62,436 nucleotides of DNA from JABDOU01 sp041609995 (GTDB taxonomy: Bacteria; Actinomycetota; Acidimicrobiia; Spongiisociales; SHLN01), in assembly GCA_041609995.1 (NCBI GenBank), contig JBFIPU010000007.1:1-62436 (forward strand), read 5' to 3'. Positions 1-7,345 of this stretch are shown here, one piece after another. The position numbers and the translations under genes are program-made. The notes beneath the pieces are model-generated. The model was not told the origin of the DNA, did not search any database, and saw only the letters and a program-made list of their open reading frames with translations. Each line of letters begins with the position of its first letter. Within the stretch, counting starts at the first letter, position 1.

Positions 1-119
1 CCCCGTCCGTACGGGATCTGTTCGAGAACCTGCTCGTTGGCGGGGTTGACGAGGTCCCAGGTACCTTCGTCGGCGGCGTCTACCCACTGGCCCCCGATCA
101 GCTGCTTGTTGGTTGCCAC
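1..119 (-). CDS. Aldehyde dehydrogenase family protein, N-terminal fragment
   Basis: Only the first 39 codons are inside the window; the gene runs off the left edge. Translation from GTG at 119 gives LIGGQWVDA, then GTWDLVNPANEQVL and IPYG. This is the usual N-terminal beta-strand pattern of NAD(P)-dependent aldehyde dehydrogenases (hxINGxWVxA...xNPAtgevl). The start is supported by a GGAGGAG ribosome site at 124-130, four bases upstream. The catalytic Cys/Glu region is outside the window, so the substrate cannot be inferred. The next gene, a methyltransferase, is on the same strand 48 bases upstream and could be cotranscribed. Confidence 0.75.
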   Translation of the reverse strand, partial: MATNKQLIGGQWVDAADEGTWDLVNPANEQVLEQIPYGR

Positions 120-167
120 GATTCTCCTCCGGCCGGTTCGGGCCGAAGGCTACACGCCGCCAAAGGC

Positions 168-1226
168 TCAGATGCGAGCGTCGTAGTAGAGCTGGGTGGG
201 GTCGTCGAGGTCGTGCATGGTGAACCGGGAGAACCCGGCGTCGGTCACCATTTGTTCGGCCACCTCCGGGTTGAAGCCCAGCGTTCCGAGGCCCAGGCCG
301 CCCGGCTCCGACAGGCCCGAGGGGAGGCAGGACGTGAGCGAGTAGCCGTACTGCATGGCCAGCAGCGGGTTCTTGCGATTGTTCTCAAACCCGGGCTGCG
401 ACTTGATGTCCTTGATCACCAGCACCCCGTCTGGTTTCAGGGTTCGGCGAATAGCTGCCAGCGCGAGATCGGGGCGGGGCATGTCGTGCAGGGTGTCGAG
501 GGCAAAGGCCACGTCGAATTCACCGGCGAGGTCTTCGGCGAATCCCACCTCGAACTGCACGTTGTCGAGGTTGGAGGTGCGCTCACGGGCGCGGGCGATG
601 GCGGTGGAAGAGGGGTCGAGCCCCAGCAAGCGGCTGGCCGGATAGGTTTCGCCGATCACCTCGACCGCCACTCCCGACCCACAACCGACATCGACGCCGG
701 TGGCGCCTTGCTCGAGCCTCTTCACCAGTCCGGGGATTGCCGGCAACACCGCGGGTACGAAGAACCCGCGATATGAAGGTCGCGACATGCGCTCGGTGGT
801 GCGGGTACCGATCTTTCCCTGATCCTCATAGGTGAAGCCGCCGCCACTTCTCATGGCAGTGGCGATCTGTTCGACCAGGCCGGGCTCGGTCGTGCCGGTG
901 AACGCCCCCGCTGCGAAGAAGACGCTCGAATCCTCGTCGGCCAGAACCGCGGCACCGACGTCGGTCAGCTCGAATCGACCGTCGACGTGATTCAGCAGCC
1001 CGGCCGCCGCCTGGCCATAGAGCCACTCTCGAATCCAGCGTTCATCCGTGCCGGTGGCCTTCGCCACATCGGCGGCCGACATGAGGCCGGCGCTCTCCAT
1101 GGCCCGGTAGATCCCCAGTCGATCGCCCAGGTGGATCATCACCGAGACCAGTTCGCCCTCTTTGTATTTCCAGACGTCGAGCGCGAAACGGCGTACTGCA
1201 TCGAGATCTGCGCCTGCCGGATTCAT
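168..1226 (-). CDS. Class I SAM-dependent methyltransferase, Rv2258c-like
   Basis: 352 residues, close to the usual length of the Rv2258c-type family. Residues about 1-100 look like a winged-helix dimerisation domain (LGDRLGIYRAM, then TDERWIREWLYGQAAAGLL), as found at the N-terminus of O-methyltransferase-like proteins. The Rossmann methyltransferase domain follows: motif I DVGCGSGVAVEVI at about 177-190, the acidic residue closing strand 2 in LLGLDPS, and FDVAFALDTLHDM as motif IV/post-motif. The substrate is unknown; small hydrophobic or phenolic acceptors are typical. ATG at 1226 starts the domain cleanly. The gene is divergent from trkA, with about 90 bases between them. Confidence 0.85.
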   Translation of the reverse strand: MNPAGADLDAVRRFALDVWKYKEGELVSVMIHLGDRLGIYRAMESAGLMSAADVAKATGTDERWIREWLYGQAAAGLLNHVDGRFELTDVGAAVLADEDSSVFFAAGAFTGTTEPGLVEQIATAMRSGGGFTYEDQGKIGTRTTERMSRPSYRGFFVPAVLPAIPGLVKRLEQGATGVDVGCGSGVAVEVIGETYPASRLLGLDPSSTAIARARERTSNLDNVQFEVGFAEDLAGEFDVAFALDTLHDMPRPDLALAAIRRTLKPDGVLVIKDIKSQPGFENNRKNPLLAMQYGYSLTSCLPSGLSEPGGLGLGTLGFNPEVAEQMVTDAGFSRFTMHDLDDPTQLYYDARI

Positions 1227-1299
1227 GCTTTGGTTCTAGCACTCCGGCGCCGATCATTGTTGAGGATCCGGGAAGTGTGAGATGAGTCCGCAGCGGCTC

Positions 1300-1305
1300 T
1301 AGCAT
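1300..1305 (+). promoter_or_regulatory. -10 box of trkA
   Basis: TAGCAT fits the actinobacterial TANNNT -10 pattern and ends 11 bases before the ATG at 1317. That leaves a 5' leader of only a few bases and no clear Shine-Dalgarno, so the transcript is probably nearly leaderless. No -35 was recognised. Confidence 0.4.
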
Positions 1306-1316
1306 TGCTGTTCCAC

Positions 1317-2651
1317 ATGAGAATTGTCATCGTTGGTGCCGGCGCCGTCGGCACCTATTTGGCGGAACGACTCTCGCTCGAGGGTCAAGACGTCGTGATC
1401 ATCGAATCCACTCCCTCGCGGGTAGCGGAACTTCAGTCGTCGCTCGACGTGATGGTGGTGCTCGGCAACGGTTCGTCGCCGGTGACCCTGGCAGAGGCCG
1501 AGGTCGACAAAGCGGAGCTGTTGATCGCCGTGTCCGACAACGACGGAGCCAACGTCCTCGCCTGTCACCTGGCGCATGAGATGGGTGTCCGCCGCACGGT
1601 GGCGAGAGTGGAAGACCCTGGGCTGCGTGACGGTCTGTCGAAGCTGGGTGTGGATGTCGTCATCGAACCGCGAGAGAACGCAGCACGAGAGGTGATCGAC
1701 CTCATCCGGGGCGGTGGGGTGTCCGAGATCATCGAGTTCGGCAATGGCGGCCTGGTGCTGATCGGGGGACGGGTGGGCCCCGATGCCCCCCTGGTGGACC
1801 GCAAGCTGTCCGAGTTGCGCCAGGAATACGGGAACGGGGAATGGGTCCTTGCGGCGGTGGTCCGGGGCGGGGACACCATCGTGATCCGCGGCGAGCGCAC
1901 CCCCATCGAGCCGGGCGACCATGCCCTCATCATGACGCTCAAGGGCCACGAGGACACGGCGCTGGAGCTCATGGGTCTCGAGGTCTTCCAGATCCGGCGA
2001 GTCCTCATCGCCGGTTCCAACCGCCTCTCCAGCCTCACCGCCGACCTGCTGATCGAAGACGGCTACGAGGTGGTCATCATCGAGAACGATCTGGCCGGCT
2101 GTCATCGCATGAGCGAACAACACCCCAAGGCCCTCGTCATCCACGGCGACCCGACCGAGCCCGATGTGCTTGCCGACCTCGACATCGACGCCAAGGATGC
2201 CATCGTGGCCATGTCCGAGGAGGACGAGACCAACGTGCTCGCCTGTTTGCTGGGCAAGGCTCTGGGCGTGTCCGAGGCGATCATGGCCGTCAACCGCCAG
2301 AGCTACGTGCAGATCCTCAACAAGATCGAGGTCGACGCCATGGTGTCGAGCCGCCAGGCGGCGGCCAATGCGATCCTCCAGTTCGTCCGCCGCGGACGGG
2401 TGCATTCGGTCGTCACGTTCAGCGACAGTGACGCCGAGGCGATCGAGCTCGAGGTGATCTCGGGCAGCGTGGCAGTCGGCAAGCGACTCGACGAGCTCGG
2501 GCTGATGAACAGCGCCATCATCGGTGGCATCAACCGGGGGAATCGGTGCCTGGTGCCGACCGGGGCCACCGAAATCGAGGCGAGGGACCGGCTCATCGTG
2601 TTCGCCCTGCCGGAAGCGATCAGGGCGGTGGAAGAACTCTTCTCCCAGTGA
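1317..2651 (+). CDS. trkA: TrkA, NAD-binding regulatory subunit of Trk potassium uptake
   Basis: 444-residue peripheral protein on the cytoplasmic face of the TrkH channel that gates K+ uptake in response to nucleotide. It has the classic duplicated RCK layout. The first Rossmann domain opens with MRIVIVGAGAVGTYLAERL and has an acidic strand-2 end (VVIIE); a TrkA-C domain with VVRGGDTIVIRGERT follows. The second Rossmann domain has RRVLIAGSNRLSS and VVIIEND, and a second TrkA-C domain ends the protein. In the second half the glycine motif is altered to AGSNRL, common in the degenerate second domain. I chose ATG 1317 over the in-frame TTG 1305 because the Rossmann fold starts there. The stop overlaps the trkH start, so the pair is an operon. 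Confidence 0.93.
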   Translation: MRIVIVGAGAVGTYLAERLSLEGQDVVIIESTPSRVAELQSSLDVMVVLGNGSSPVTLAEAEVDKAELLIAVSDNDGANVLACHLAHEMGVRRTVARVEDPGLRDGLSKLGVDVVIEPRENAAREVIDLIRGGGVSEIIEFGNGGLVLIGGRVGPDAPLVDRKLSELRQEYGNGEWVLAAVVRGGDTIVIRGERTPIEPGDHALIMTLKGHEDTALELMGLEVFQIRRVLIAGSNRLSSLTADLLIEDGYEVVIIENDLAGCHRMSEQHPKALVIHGDPTEPDVLADLDIDAKDAIVAMSEEDETNVLACLLGKALGVSEAIMAVNRQSYVQILNKIEVDAMVSSRQAAANAILQFVRRGRVHSVVTFSDSDAEAIELEVISGSVAVGKRLDELGLMNSAIIGGINRGNRCLVPTGATEIEARDRLIVFALPEAIRAVEELFSQ

Positions 2652-4159
2652 CGACCCTCCGGGAGTTGTTCGACGTCACCGACCGCGAATCGAACATGGC
2701 CCGGCGCCTCTCCTACATCATCGGGGCCGTCATCGCTGCCGCCGGGGCCGCCGTTCTTCCGGCCGTCGTCACCTCCCTGATCTATCAGGAATGGCGAGAG
2801 GCGCTGGGGCTGTTCGGGGCCGCGGTGCTCATGGTCGTGATCGGCGTGGCGGCCTGGCGGATCTATGGCGCGGCGGGAGAGCTCACCAAGCGCGAAGGCT
2901 TCGCCGCCGTGGGCCTGGCCTGGATCTCGCTCGCCTTTGTCGGAACCCTGCCGTACCTGCTCACCGGAACGATCACCAATGTGACCGATGCGTTCTTCGA
3001 GTCGGCGGCCGGTTTCACGACGACCGGCTCCTCGGTGATTCCGGATCCATCGCTCGTGTCGCACGGGGTTCTCATCTGGCGCTCTCTCACTCAGTGGCTG
3101 GGGGGCATGGGGATCATCGTGCTGAGTATCGCCATCCTCCCGCTGTTGGGGGTGGGGGGCGTGCAGCTGGCCCACGCGGAGTCGCCGGGCGTGCAGCCGG
3201 ACCGGCTGACTCCGAGGTTTCGCGAGACGGCCAAGCGCCTCTGGTACCTGTACGTCGGGTTCACGATCATCGAGATCATCCTGCTGTCGGTTGGCGAGAT
3301 GACGGTCTTCCAGGCGGTCGCTCACTCTTTCACGACCATGTCGACCGGCGGCTTCGGCACGGAACCCGATTCACTGGGCGGCTTCAGCGCCTACACGCAG
3401 TGGGTGGTGATCGTGTTCATGTTCATCGCCGGCACGTCGTTCGCCCTCCACTATCGCGCCCTTCGCCGGCCCAAGATCTACGCCGAGAACACCGAATTCC
3501 GGCTCTACCTGGGGCTGGCGATCGTCGCCGCCATCCTGGTGGTCGGCGGGCTGTTGAATTCGGGCGAGTTTGCCGGGCAGGGATTCGAGGTCTACCTGCG
3601 TAACACCGTTTTCACGGTCGCCACCATCCTCACCACGACCGGGTTTGGGGCGGCCGACTTTGGTGCCTGGGTCTCGGGGCTCCAGATCCTCGTGGTCGGG
3701 CTGATGTTCCTGGGTGGAATGGGGGGCAGCACATCGGGAGCCGTCAAGACCTATCGCGTGGGCGTGCTGTTCTCTGCCGGCGTGGCCGACCTGCGGCGGA
3801 TCATCCAGCCCCGGGGGGTTCACCTGACTCGCTTCGGCCGTGATGTGGTGAAGCCCGAGATCGTCCAGGACGTGCAGACCTTCTTCATGTTCTACATGTT
3901 CTTGTTCATGACGGGCACGTTCCTGATGGGCCTGATCGAGTCGACGCTCGGTGCCGGGGTCGACATCGTCACCTCGGCCTCGGCTGTGGCTTCGGCGATC
4001 GGCAACATCGGGCCGGGCCTGGGCGACGTGGGCCCGGCGAGCAATTTCCTGGGCTTGCCCTGGCCCTCCAAGTGGCTGCTGGCGGGTCTGATGATCGCCG
4101 GCAGGCTGGAGATCTTCCCCATCATCCTCCTCTTCACCCGGCGACTCTGGGCGAGATAG
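2648..4159 (+). CDS. trkH: TrkH, potassium-conducting membrane subunit
   Basis: 503-residue polytopic membrane protein, the pore of the Trk system. The four selectivity-filter loops with their glycines are visible: AGFTTTGSSV, FTTMSTGGFGT, ILTTTGFGAAD and ASAIGNIGPGLG, in M1-P-M2 repeats. A basic cytoplasmic loop (LRRPKIY) and the LGGMGGSTSGAVK segment are typical of the family. GTG 2648 overlaps the trkA stop by four bases (GTGA) and gives the normal family length; ATG 2696 is an alternative start. Translational coupling to trkA fits the 1:1 functional partnership. It converges with the VOC gene, with 12 bases between stops. Confidence 0.93.
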   Translation: MTTLRELFDVTDRESNMARRLSYIIGAVIAAAGAAVLPAVVTSLIYQEWREALGLFGAAVLMVVIGVAAWRIYGAAGELTKREGFAAVGLAWISLAFVGTLPYLLTGTITNVTDAFFESAAGFTTTGSSVIPDPSLVSHGVLIWRSLTQWLGGMGIIVLSIAILPLLGVGGVQLAHAESPGVQPDRLTPRFRETAKRLWYLYVGFTIIEIILLSVGEMTVFQAVAHSFTTMSTGGFGTEPDSLGGFSAYTQWVVIVFMFIAGTSFALHYRALRRPKIYAENTEFRLYLGLAIVAAILVVGGLLNSGEFAGQGFEVYLRNTVFTVATILTTTGFGAADFGAWVSGLQILVVGLMFLGGMGGSTSGAVKTYRVGVLFSAGVADLRRIIQPRGVHLTRFGRDVVKPEIVQDVQTFFMFYMFLFMTGTFLMGLIESTLGAGVDIVTSASAVASAIGNIGPGLGDVGPASNFLGLPWPSKWLLAGLMIAGRLEIFPIILLFTRRLWAR

Positions 4160-4171
4160 CCGGTCGGCCGC

Positions 4172-4561
4172 CTACTTCTTCTCGGCGACGATCTGGATGA
4201 GGTTGCCACAGGTGTCGTCAAACACCGCAACGATGGCGTCGCCGATGTCGGTGGGCGGTTGCGTGAACCGGATGCCGGCCGCGGACAGCCGCTGGTACTC
4301 GTTGTCGATGTCGTCGACCGAAAATTGGGCCAGCGGGATGCCGTCGGCAACCAGAGCGTCACGGTACGGCTTGACCGCCGGGTGGCTCGACGGCTCGAGG
4401 AGCAGCTCGGGTCCGTCGGGGCTATCGGGCGACACGAGGGTGAGCCAAGAATCCTCGCCGAGCGGGATGTCGCGGTGCTTCTGGAAGCCGAGGATCTCGG
4501 TATAGAACGCCAGCGCCTCGCGTTGGTCATCGACGAAGACCGAAGTCAGGTTGATTCTCAT
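4172..4561 (-). CDS. VOC (glyoxalase/bleomycin-resistance fold) family protein
   Basis: 129-residue single-module vicinal-oxygen-chelate protein. It opens with MRINLTSVFVDDQREALAFY, the first beta-alpha unit of the fold, and later has VDDIDNEYQRLSAAGIRFT and ends FDDTCGNLIQIV, the typical third and fourth strands with the GN(L/I) turn. Function cannot be assigned; family members are dioxygenases, glyoxalase I, fosfomycin resistance proteins or binding proteins. The start at 4561 is chosen over a longer frame to 4633 because AGGAGG lies at 4567-4572, five bases upstream, and the fold begins directly at this Met. Confidence 0.85.
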   Translation of the reverse strand: MRINLTSVFVDDQREALAFYTEILGFQKHRDIPLGEDSWLTLVSPDSPDGPELLLEPSSHPAVKPYRDALVADGIPLAQFSVDDIDNEYQRLSAAGIRFTQPPTDIGDAIVAVFDDTCGNLIQIVAEKK

Positions 4562-4660
4562 CGGAGCCTCCTCTGTTTCGAACGCGACTGAGTCTGTTCT
4601 GATGGTAGATCCCGGGTCGGCATCGTCTGACATGCGTGGGCTTCAGTCCCGCTGAGGGCT

Positions 4661-5041
4661 TCAGTACATCGTGTTGTCGTTGGCCGAGGTCTCGGGGATC
4701 TCCTGCACGGCATCCCAGTGTTCGACGATCTTGCCTTCGTCGTCGAACCGGAAGAAATCCATCGTCACGTACTCGTTGTCATCGGGCCAGACCTGGTGGG
4801 TGTGGAGCGCCACCATGTCGCCCTCTGCCACGGCCCTCACGAAGCTGATGCTCTTGTCGGGGTACTCCTCCTGCATCCGCTCGAAATACTCGATGAACGG
4901 CTCCGGGCCGTCGCCCACCCACGGGTTGTGCTGGGTGTACGAGTCGCCCACGAACCGATCGACCGCCTGGCGGGGGTTCCCTTCGTAAGCGGTCTGGTAG
5001 AAGGCGATGGCGTTGCGCTTGTTCTGGTCGGGAGAGGTCAT
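4661..5041 (-). CDS. SnoaL-like / NTF2-fold protein
   Basis: 126 residues with the SnoaL-like polyketide-cyclase pattern: an N-terminal helix (NAIAFYQTAYEGNPRQAV), then YTQHNPWVGDGPEPFIEYF, VRAVAEGDMVALHTHQ and TMDFFRFDDEGKIVEHWDAVQ. These are the conserved features of small bacterial NTF2-fold proteins whose cone-shaped pocket uses His and Asp. Substrate unknown. It lies between the VOC gene and a secreted protein, all on the - strand with gaps of about 60-100 bases, so an operon is possible but not compelling. Confidence 0.85.
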   Translation of the reverse strand: MTSPDQNKRNAIAFYQTAYEGNPRQAVDRFVGDSYTQHNPWVGDGPEPFIEYFERMQEEYPDKSISFVRAVAEGDMVALHTHQVWPDDNEYVTMDFFRFDDEGKIVEHWDAVQEIPETSANDNTMY

Positions 5042-5101
5042 GGCAGCGATCCTATAGCGATCGCTCCGGACTGGACGGAAGACCGCCGGCGCCGTCCGGG
5101 G

Positions 5102-6694
5102 TCACTGATAGGTGATGAGGTCGGGCACCGGGTCGAGCTGCAGCACCTCCCATGGTTCGAAGATGTCGGTGTCCTCGTCGTAGAAGAGCTTGAAGCCGTT
5201 GCGCCACGGCGGACCGTCGACGTGGACGTAGCTGTAGGTCTGTAATTTCAGCCACTGGGGGCCGAACCCGTCCATGTGGATGACCGGGATCAGACCCGGG
5301 CGTGCCAGAAGCTGGTCGCGGTTGGTGATCATCCGCAGCTCGAACTGGTGGATGATCAGCAGCTTGTCGGGCAGGTTGTGTTCGACCACCAGGTTCGACA
5401 GCCAAGCCGACACCAAGTTGACCTCTGACGCGTCGACCTGGCCCACCCCCTGGCCGGGGACCCCGCCGGGACCGACCCGCCACTCGGGGTCGAGGGCGAG
5501 GTGCACATGGGGCTCTTTCAACAGCTCCTCATAGCGCTGCACCTCCGGGAGGAAATGGGAGCGGCCGGGCTGGATGTCAAAGATCACCTGGAGCCCAGCG
5601 GCCTCCGCCGCCGCCAGCCAGGGGCGGAGCTGTTCGGGGTCCGACGGAGCGCTGTAGTTGCCGTCGGCACCGGGCCGGGCCTGGGCCACGGTCACGATCA
5701 TCTCGAAGGCACCGACCGCCGGCCGTTGGGGGGTGGCGATGGGGGCGGCGGCCGCCTGCACCCGCGCCACCGCCTCGGCCGGCCCGGTTTCGCCCAATAC
5801 GCCCATCGCCGGCACCTGGTGGTTTCCGTAGTACGCCACGAGGCGGTTGGTGGGAAGGATGCGTCCGACTGCCGGGTCGCCCGGGCCTGTCAGTGGAAAG
5901 CGGCCGCTCACCACCTGCAGATCGCTGTCAGCGAACGGGTGGGCGTAGTCGGCAATGCCCTGGGTATTGGCGTTACGGGCATAGAAGGTGGCATCGGCTG
6001 TTCTCACCACCCCGACGGTGTCGGTGCCGTCGCCGTCCCAGTCGCCGGCCACGAATCGGTCCTGCGGGTTGCCGTAGACGAACGAGAAGTCGGCGAATCC
6101 GGTCGTGTGGGACTGGCGCAGGTACACGAGGCCGCTCGTCTCTCGATACAGACCAACCGTGTCGTAGCCGGCTCCGGTGAAGTCGGCGGCAAAGGGCCGG
6201 TCGCCGGGATCGCCGAAGAAGTAGTCGAGGTCGGCGGTCCCGGTGCTGAGCCGGTTGCGCAACAACGCTCTTCCCTGCTGGGGCCGGTACACCCCGACCG
6301 AATCGCAGCCGTCGCCGTCCCAGTCACCCGCCAGCGGGATGTCGCCCGGCTGGCCCACGTAGAACGAAACATCGGGAGGCCCGGCCGCGTTGGAGTTGCG
6401 AAGCGTGGCCAGCCCCGTGTTCGGGTTGAACGTGCCGACCGTGTCGACGCCGTCGCAATCCCAGTCGCCCATGAGACCGACGTCACCAGTTTGTCCAAAG
6501 AAGAAGCGTTCAGCCGGGTGGGCTGAGCCGGGAGGATGCAAATACCAGCGCCCGGAGGCCGAATCGAAGGCCGCCAGGGCGACCGGAGCATGGGCTTCAG
6601 ATGGTGCTTGAGCGCCGGCGTGCGCCGCCGGCAATACCAGGAACAGGGCTACGACCAGAGCTCCGCGCCGCGTCCGTTTTCGCCCCATCCACAT
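5102..6694 (-). CDS. Secreted protein: FG-GAP-like repeats plus uncharacterised TIM-barrel-like domain
   Basis: 530 residues. Residues 1-29 are a Sec signal peptide (basic start, GALVVALFLVLPAAHAGAQA). Residues about 40-250 hold four FG-GAP-like repeats with acidic loops such as GDWDCDGVDTVG and GDWDGDGCDSVGVYRP, likely Ca2+-binding, separated by YGxPGD strands. The C-terminal half (about 280-530) contains LQVIFDIQPGRS, HVHLALDPEW, LLIIHQFELRM, VIHMDGFG and FKLFYDEDT, and ends PDLITYQ. This alternation of strands ending in D/E suggests a TIM-barrel hydrolase-like fold, but I do not recognise a named family. The same repeat module occurs in two other secreted proteins here (7346-11437 and 40824-44414). 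Probably extracellular or surface-attached. Confidence 0.8.
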   Translation of the reverse strand: MWMGRKRTRRGALVVALFLVLPAAHAGAQAPSEAHAPVALAAFDSASGRWYLHPPGSAHPAERFFFGQTGDVGLMGDWDCDGVDTVGTFNPNTGLATLRNSNAAGPPDVSFYVGQPGDIPLAGDWDGDGCDSVGVYRPQQGRALLRNRLSTGTADLDYFFGDPGDRPFAADFTGAGYDTVGLYRETSGLVYLRQSHTTGFADFSFVYGNPQDRFVAGDWDGDGTDTVGVVRTADATFYARNANTQGIADYAHPFADSDLQVVSGRFPLTGPGDPAVGRILPTNRLVAYYGNHQVPAMGVLGETGPAEAVARVQAAAAPIATPQRPAVGAFEMIVTVAQARPGADGNYSAPSDPEQLRPWLAAAEAAGLQVIFDIQPGRSHFLPEVQRYEELLKEPHVHLALDPEWRVGPGGVPGQGVGQVDASEVNLVSAWLSNLVVEHNLPDKLLIIHQFELRMITNRDQLLARPGLIPVIHMDGFGPQWLKLQTYSYVHVDGPPWRNGFKLFYDEDTDIFEPWEVLQLDPVPDLITYQ

Positions 6695-6702
6695 CGAAGA
6701 TC

Positions 6703-6708
6703 ACCTTA
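6703..6708 (-). promoter_or_regulatory. -10 box, leaderless promoter of the 5102-6694 gene
   Basis: TAAGGT on the - strand is followed by eight bases and the ATG at 6694. This is the same geometry as several other genes in the window, and no Shine-Dalgarno is present. Confidence 0.45.
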
Positions 6709-6773
6709 CCCACCGCAGGATTCGATTTCGCGCACTGCCCGTAGGTATTTCAGATGGCTGGGTTGATCTGCGT

Positions 6774-7196
6774 TCAGCGGATCTCGAGCGAGATGGGCAC
6801 GTTGCCCGCCAAAGCCTGCGAAACCGGGCAATTGTCTTTGGCGGTCTCGGCCGCCTCCCGGAAGTCCTCGTCGCTCATGCCGGGGACGCTTCCCGACAGC
6901 ACCAGAACCATGTTGGTGATCCCCTCGCCGGGCACGAACGTGGCGGTGGCCTGGACATCGAGGTGGTCGGGCGGATGGCCGGCTTTGGACAGGGTGTTGG
7001 ACAGCGCCATGCAGTAGCAGGCCGAATGGGCGGCGGCTATCAGTTCCTCCGGGCTGGTCTTGGCGCCGTGTTCTTCCGAGCGTGCCTTCCAGTCGACATC
7101 GAGCGGCCCACAGGCCCCCGAGTCGAATGTGGTGGTTCCGGCGCCTGACATCAGGTCGCCCTCCCAGTGTGTTTTGGCGATGGAGTCGAGTGCCAC
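6774..7196 (-). CDS. osmC: OsmC family peroxiredoxin
   Basis: 140-residue thiol peroxidase that reduces organic hydroperoxides, cytoplasmic. Both redox cysteines are in family context: SPEELIAAAHSACYCMALS (peroxidatic) and AKDNCPVSQAL (resolving). The N-terminal GDLMSGAGTTTFDSGA and the SGSVPGMSDEDF segment match OsmC rather than Ohr. GTG at 7196 is preceded by an AAAGGGA ribosome site. It sits downstream of the large 5'-nucleotidase mosaic but is separated from it by a strong hairpin at 7276-7323, so it is probably transcribed from its own promoter. Confidence 0.9.
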   Translation of the reverse strand: MALDSIAKTHWEGDLMSGAGTTTFDSGACGPLDVDWKARSEEHGAKTSPEELIAAAHSACYCMALSNTLSKAGHPPDHLDVQATATFVPGEGITNMVLVLSGSVPGMSDEDFREAAETAKDNCPVSQALAGNVPISLEIR

Positions 7197-7275
7197 GTCT
7201 TGGTCCCTTTCGTGTAGCCGACTTCGAGTAGTCGGTGAAATCCTAAACCGGGCCGCCCCGGCGTTGCGAGGCCAC

Positions 7276-7323
7276 AGACGCGTAGAAGCGGCGAGGATCG
7301 ATCCCCGCCGCTTCCAAGCGTCT
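7276..7323 (-). terminator. Compound hairpin downstream of the 5'-nucleotidase mosaic gene
   Basis: A 9-bp perfect stem (GAAGCGGCG at 7285-7293 with CGCCGCTTC at 7306-7314) is extended outward across a 3x3 internal loop by AGACGC (7276-7281) and GCGTCT (7318-7323). It lies 23 bases beyond the stop of the 7346-11437 gene on the - strand. No U tract follows, as is common for actinobacterial terminators. Confidence 0.6.
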
Positions 7324-7345
7324 AGCTACGAGGCGTGACTGCCGG

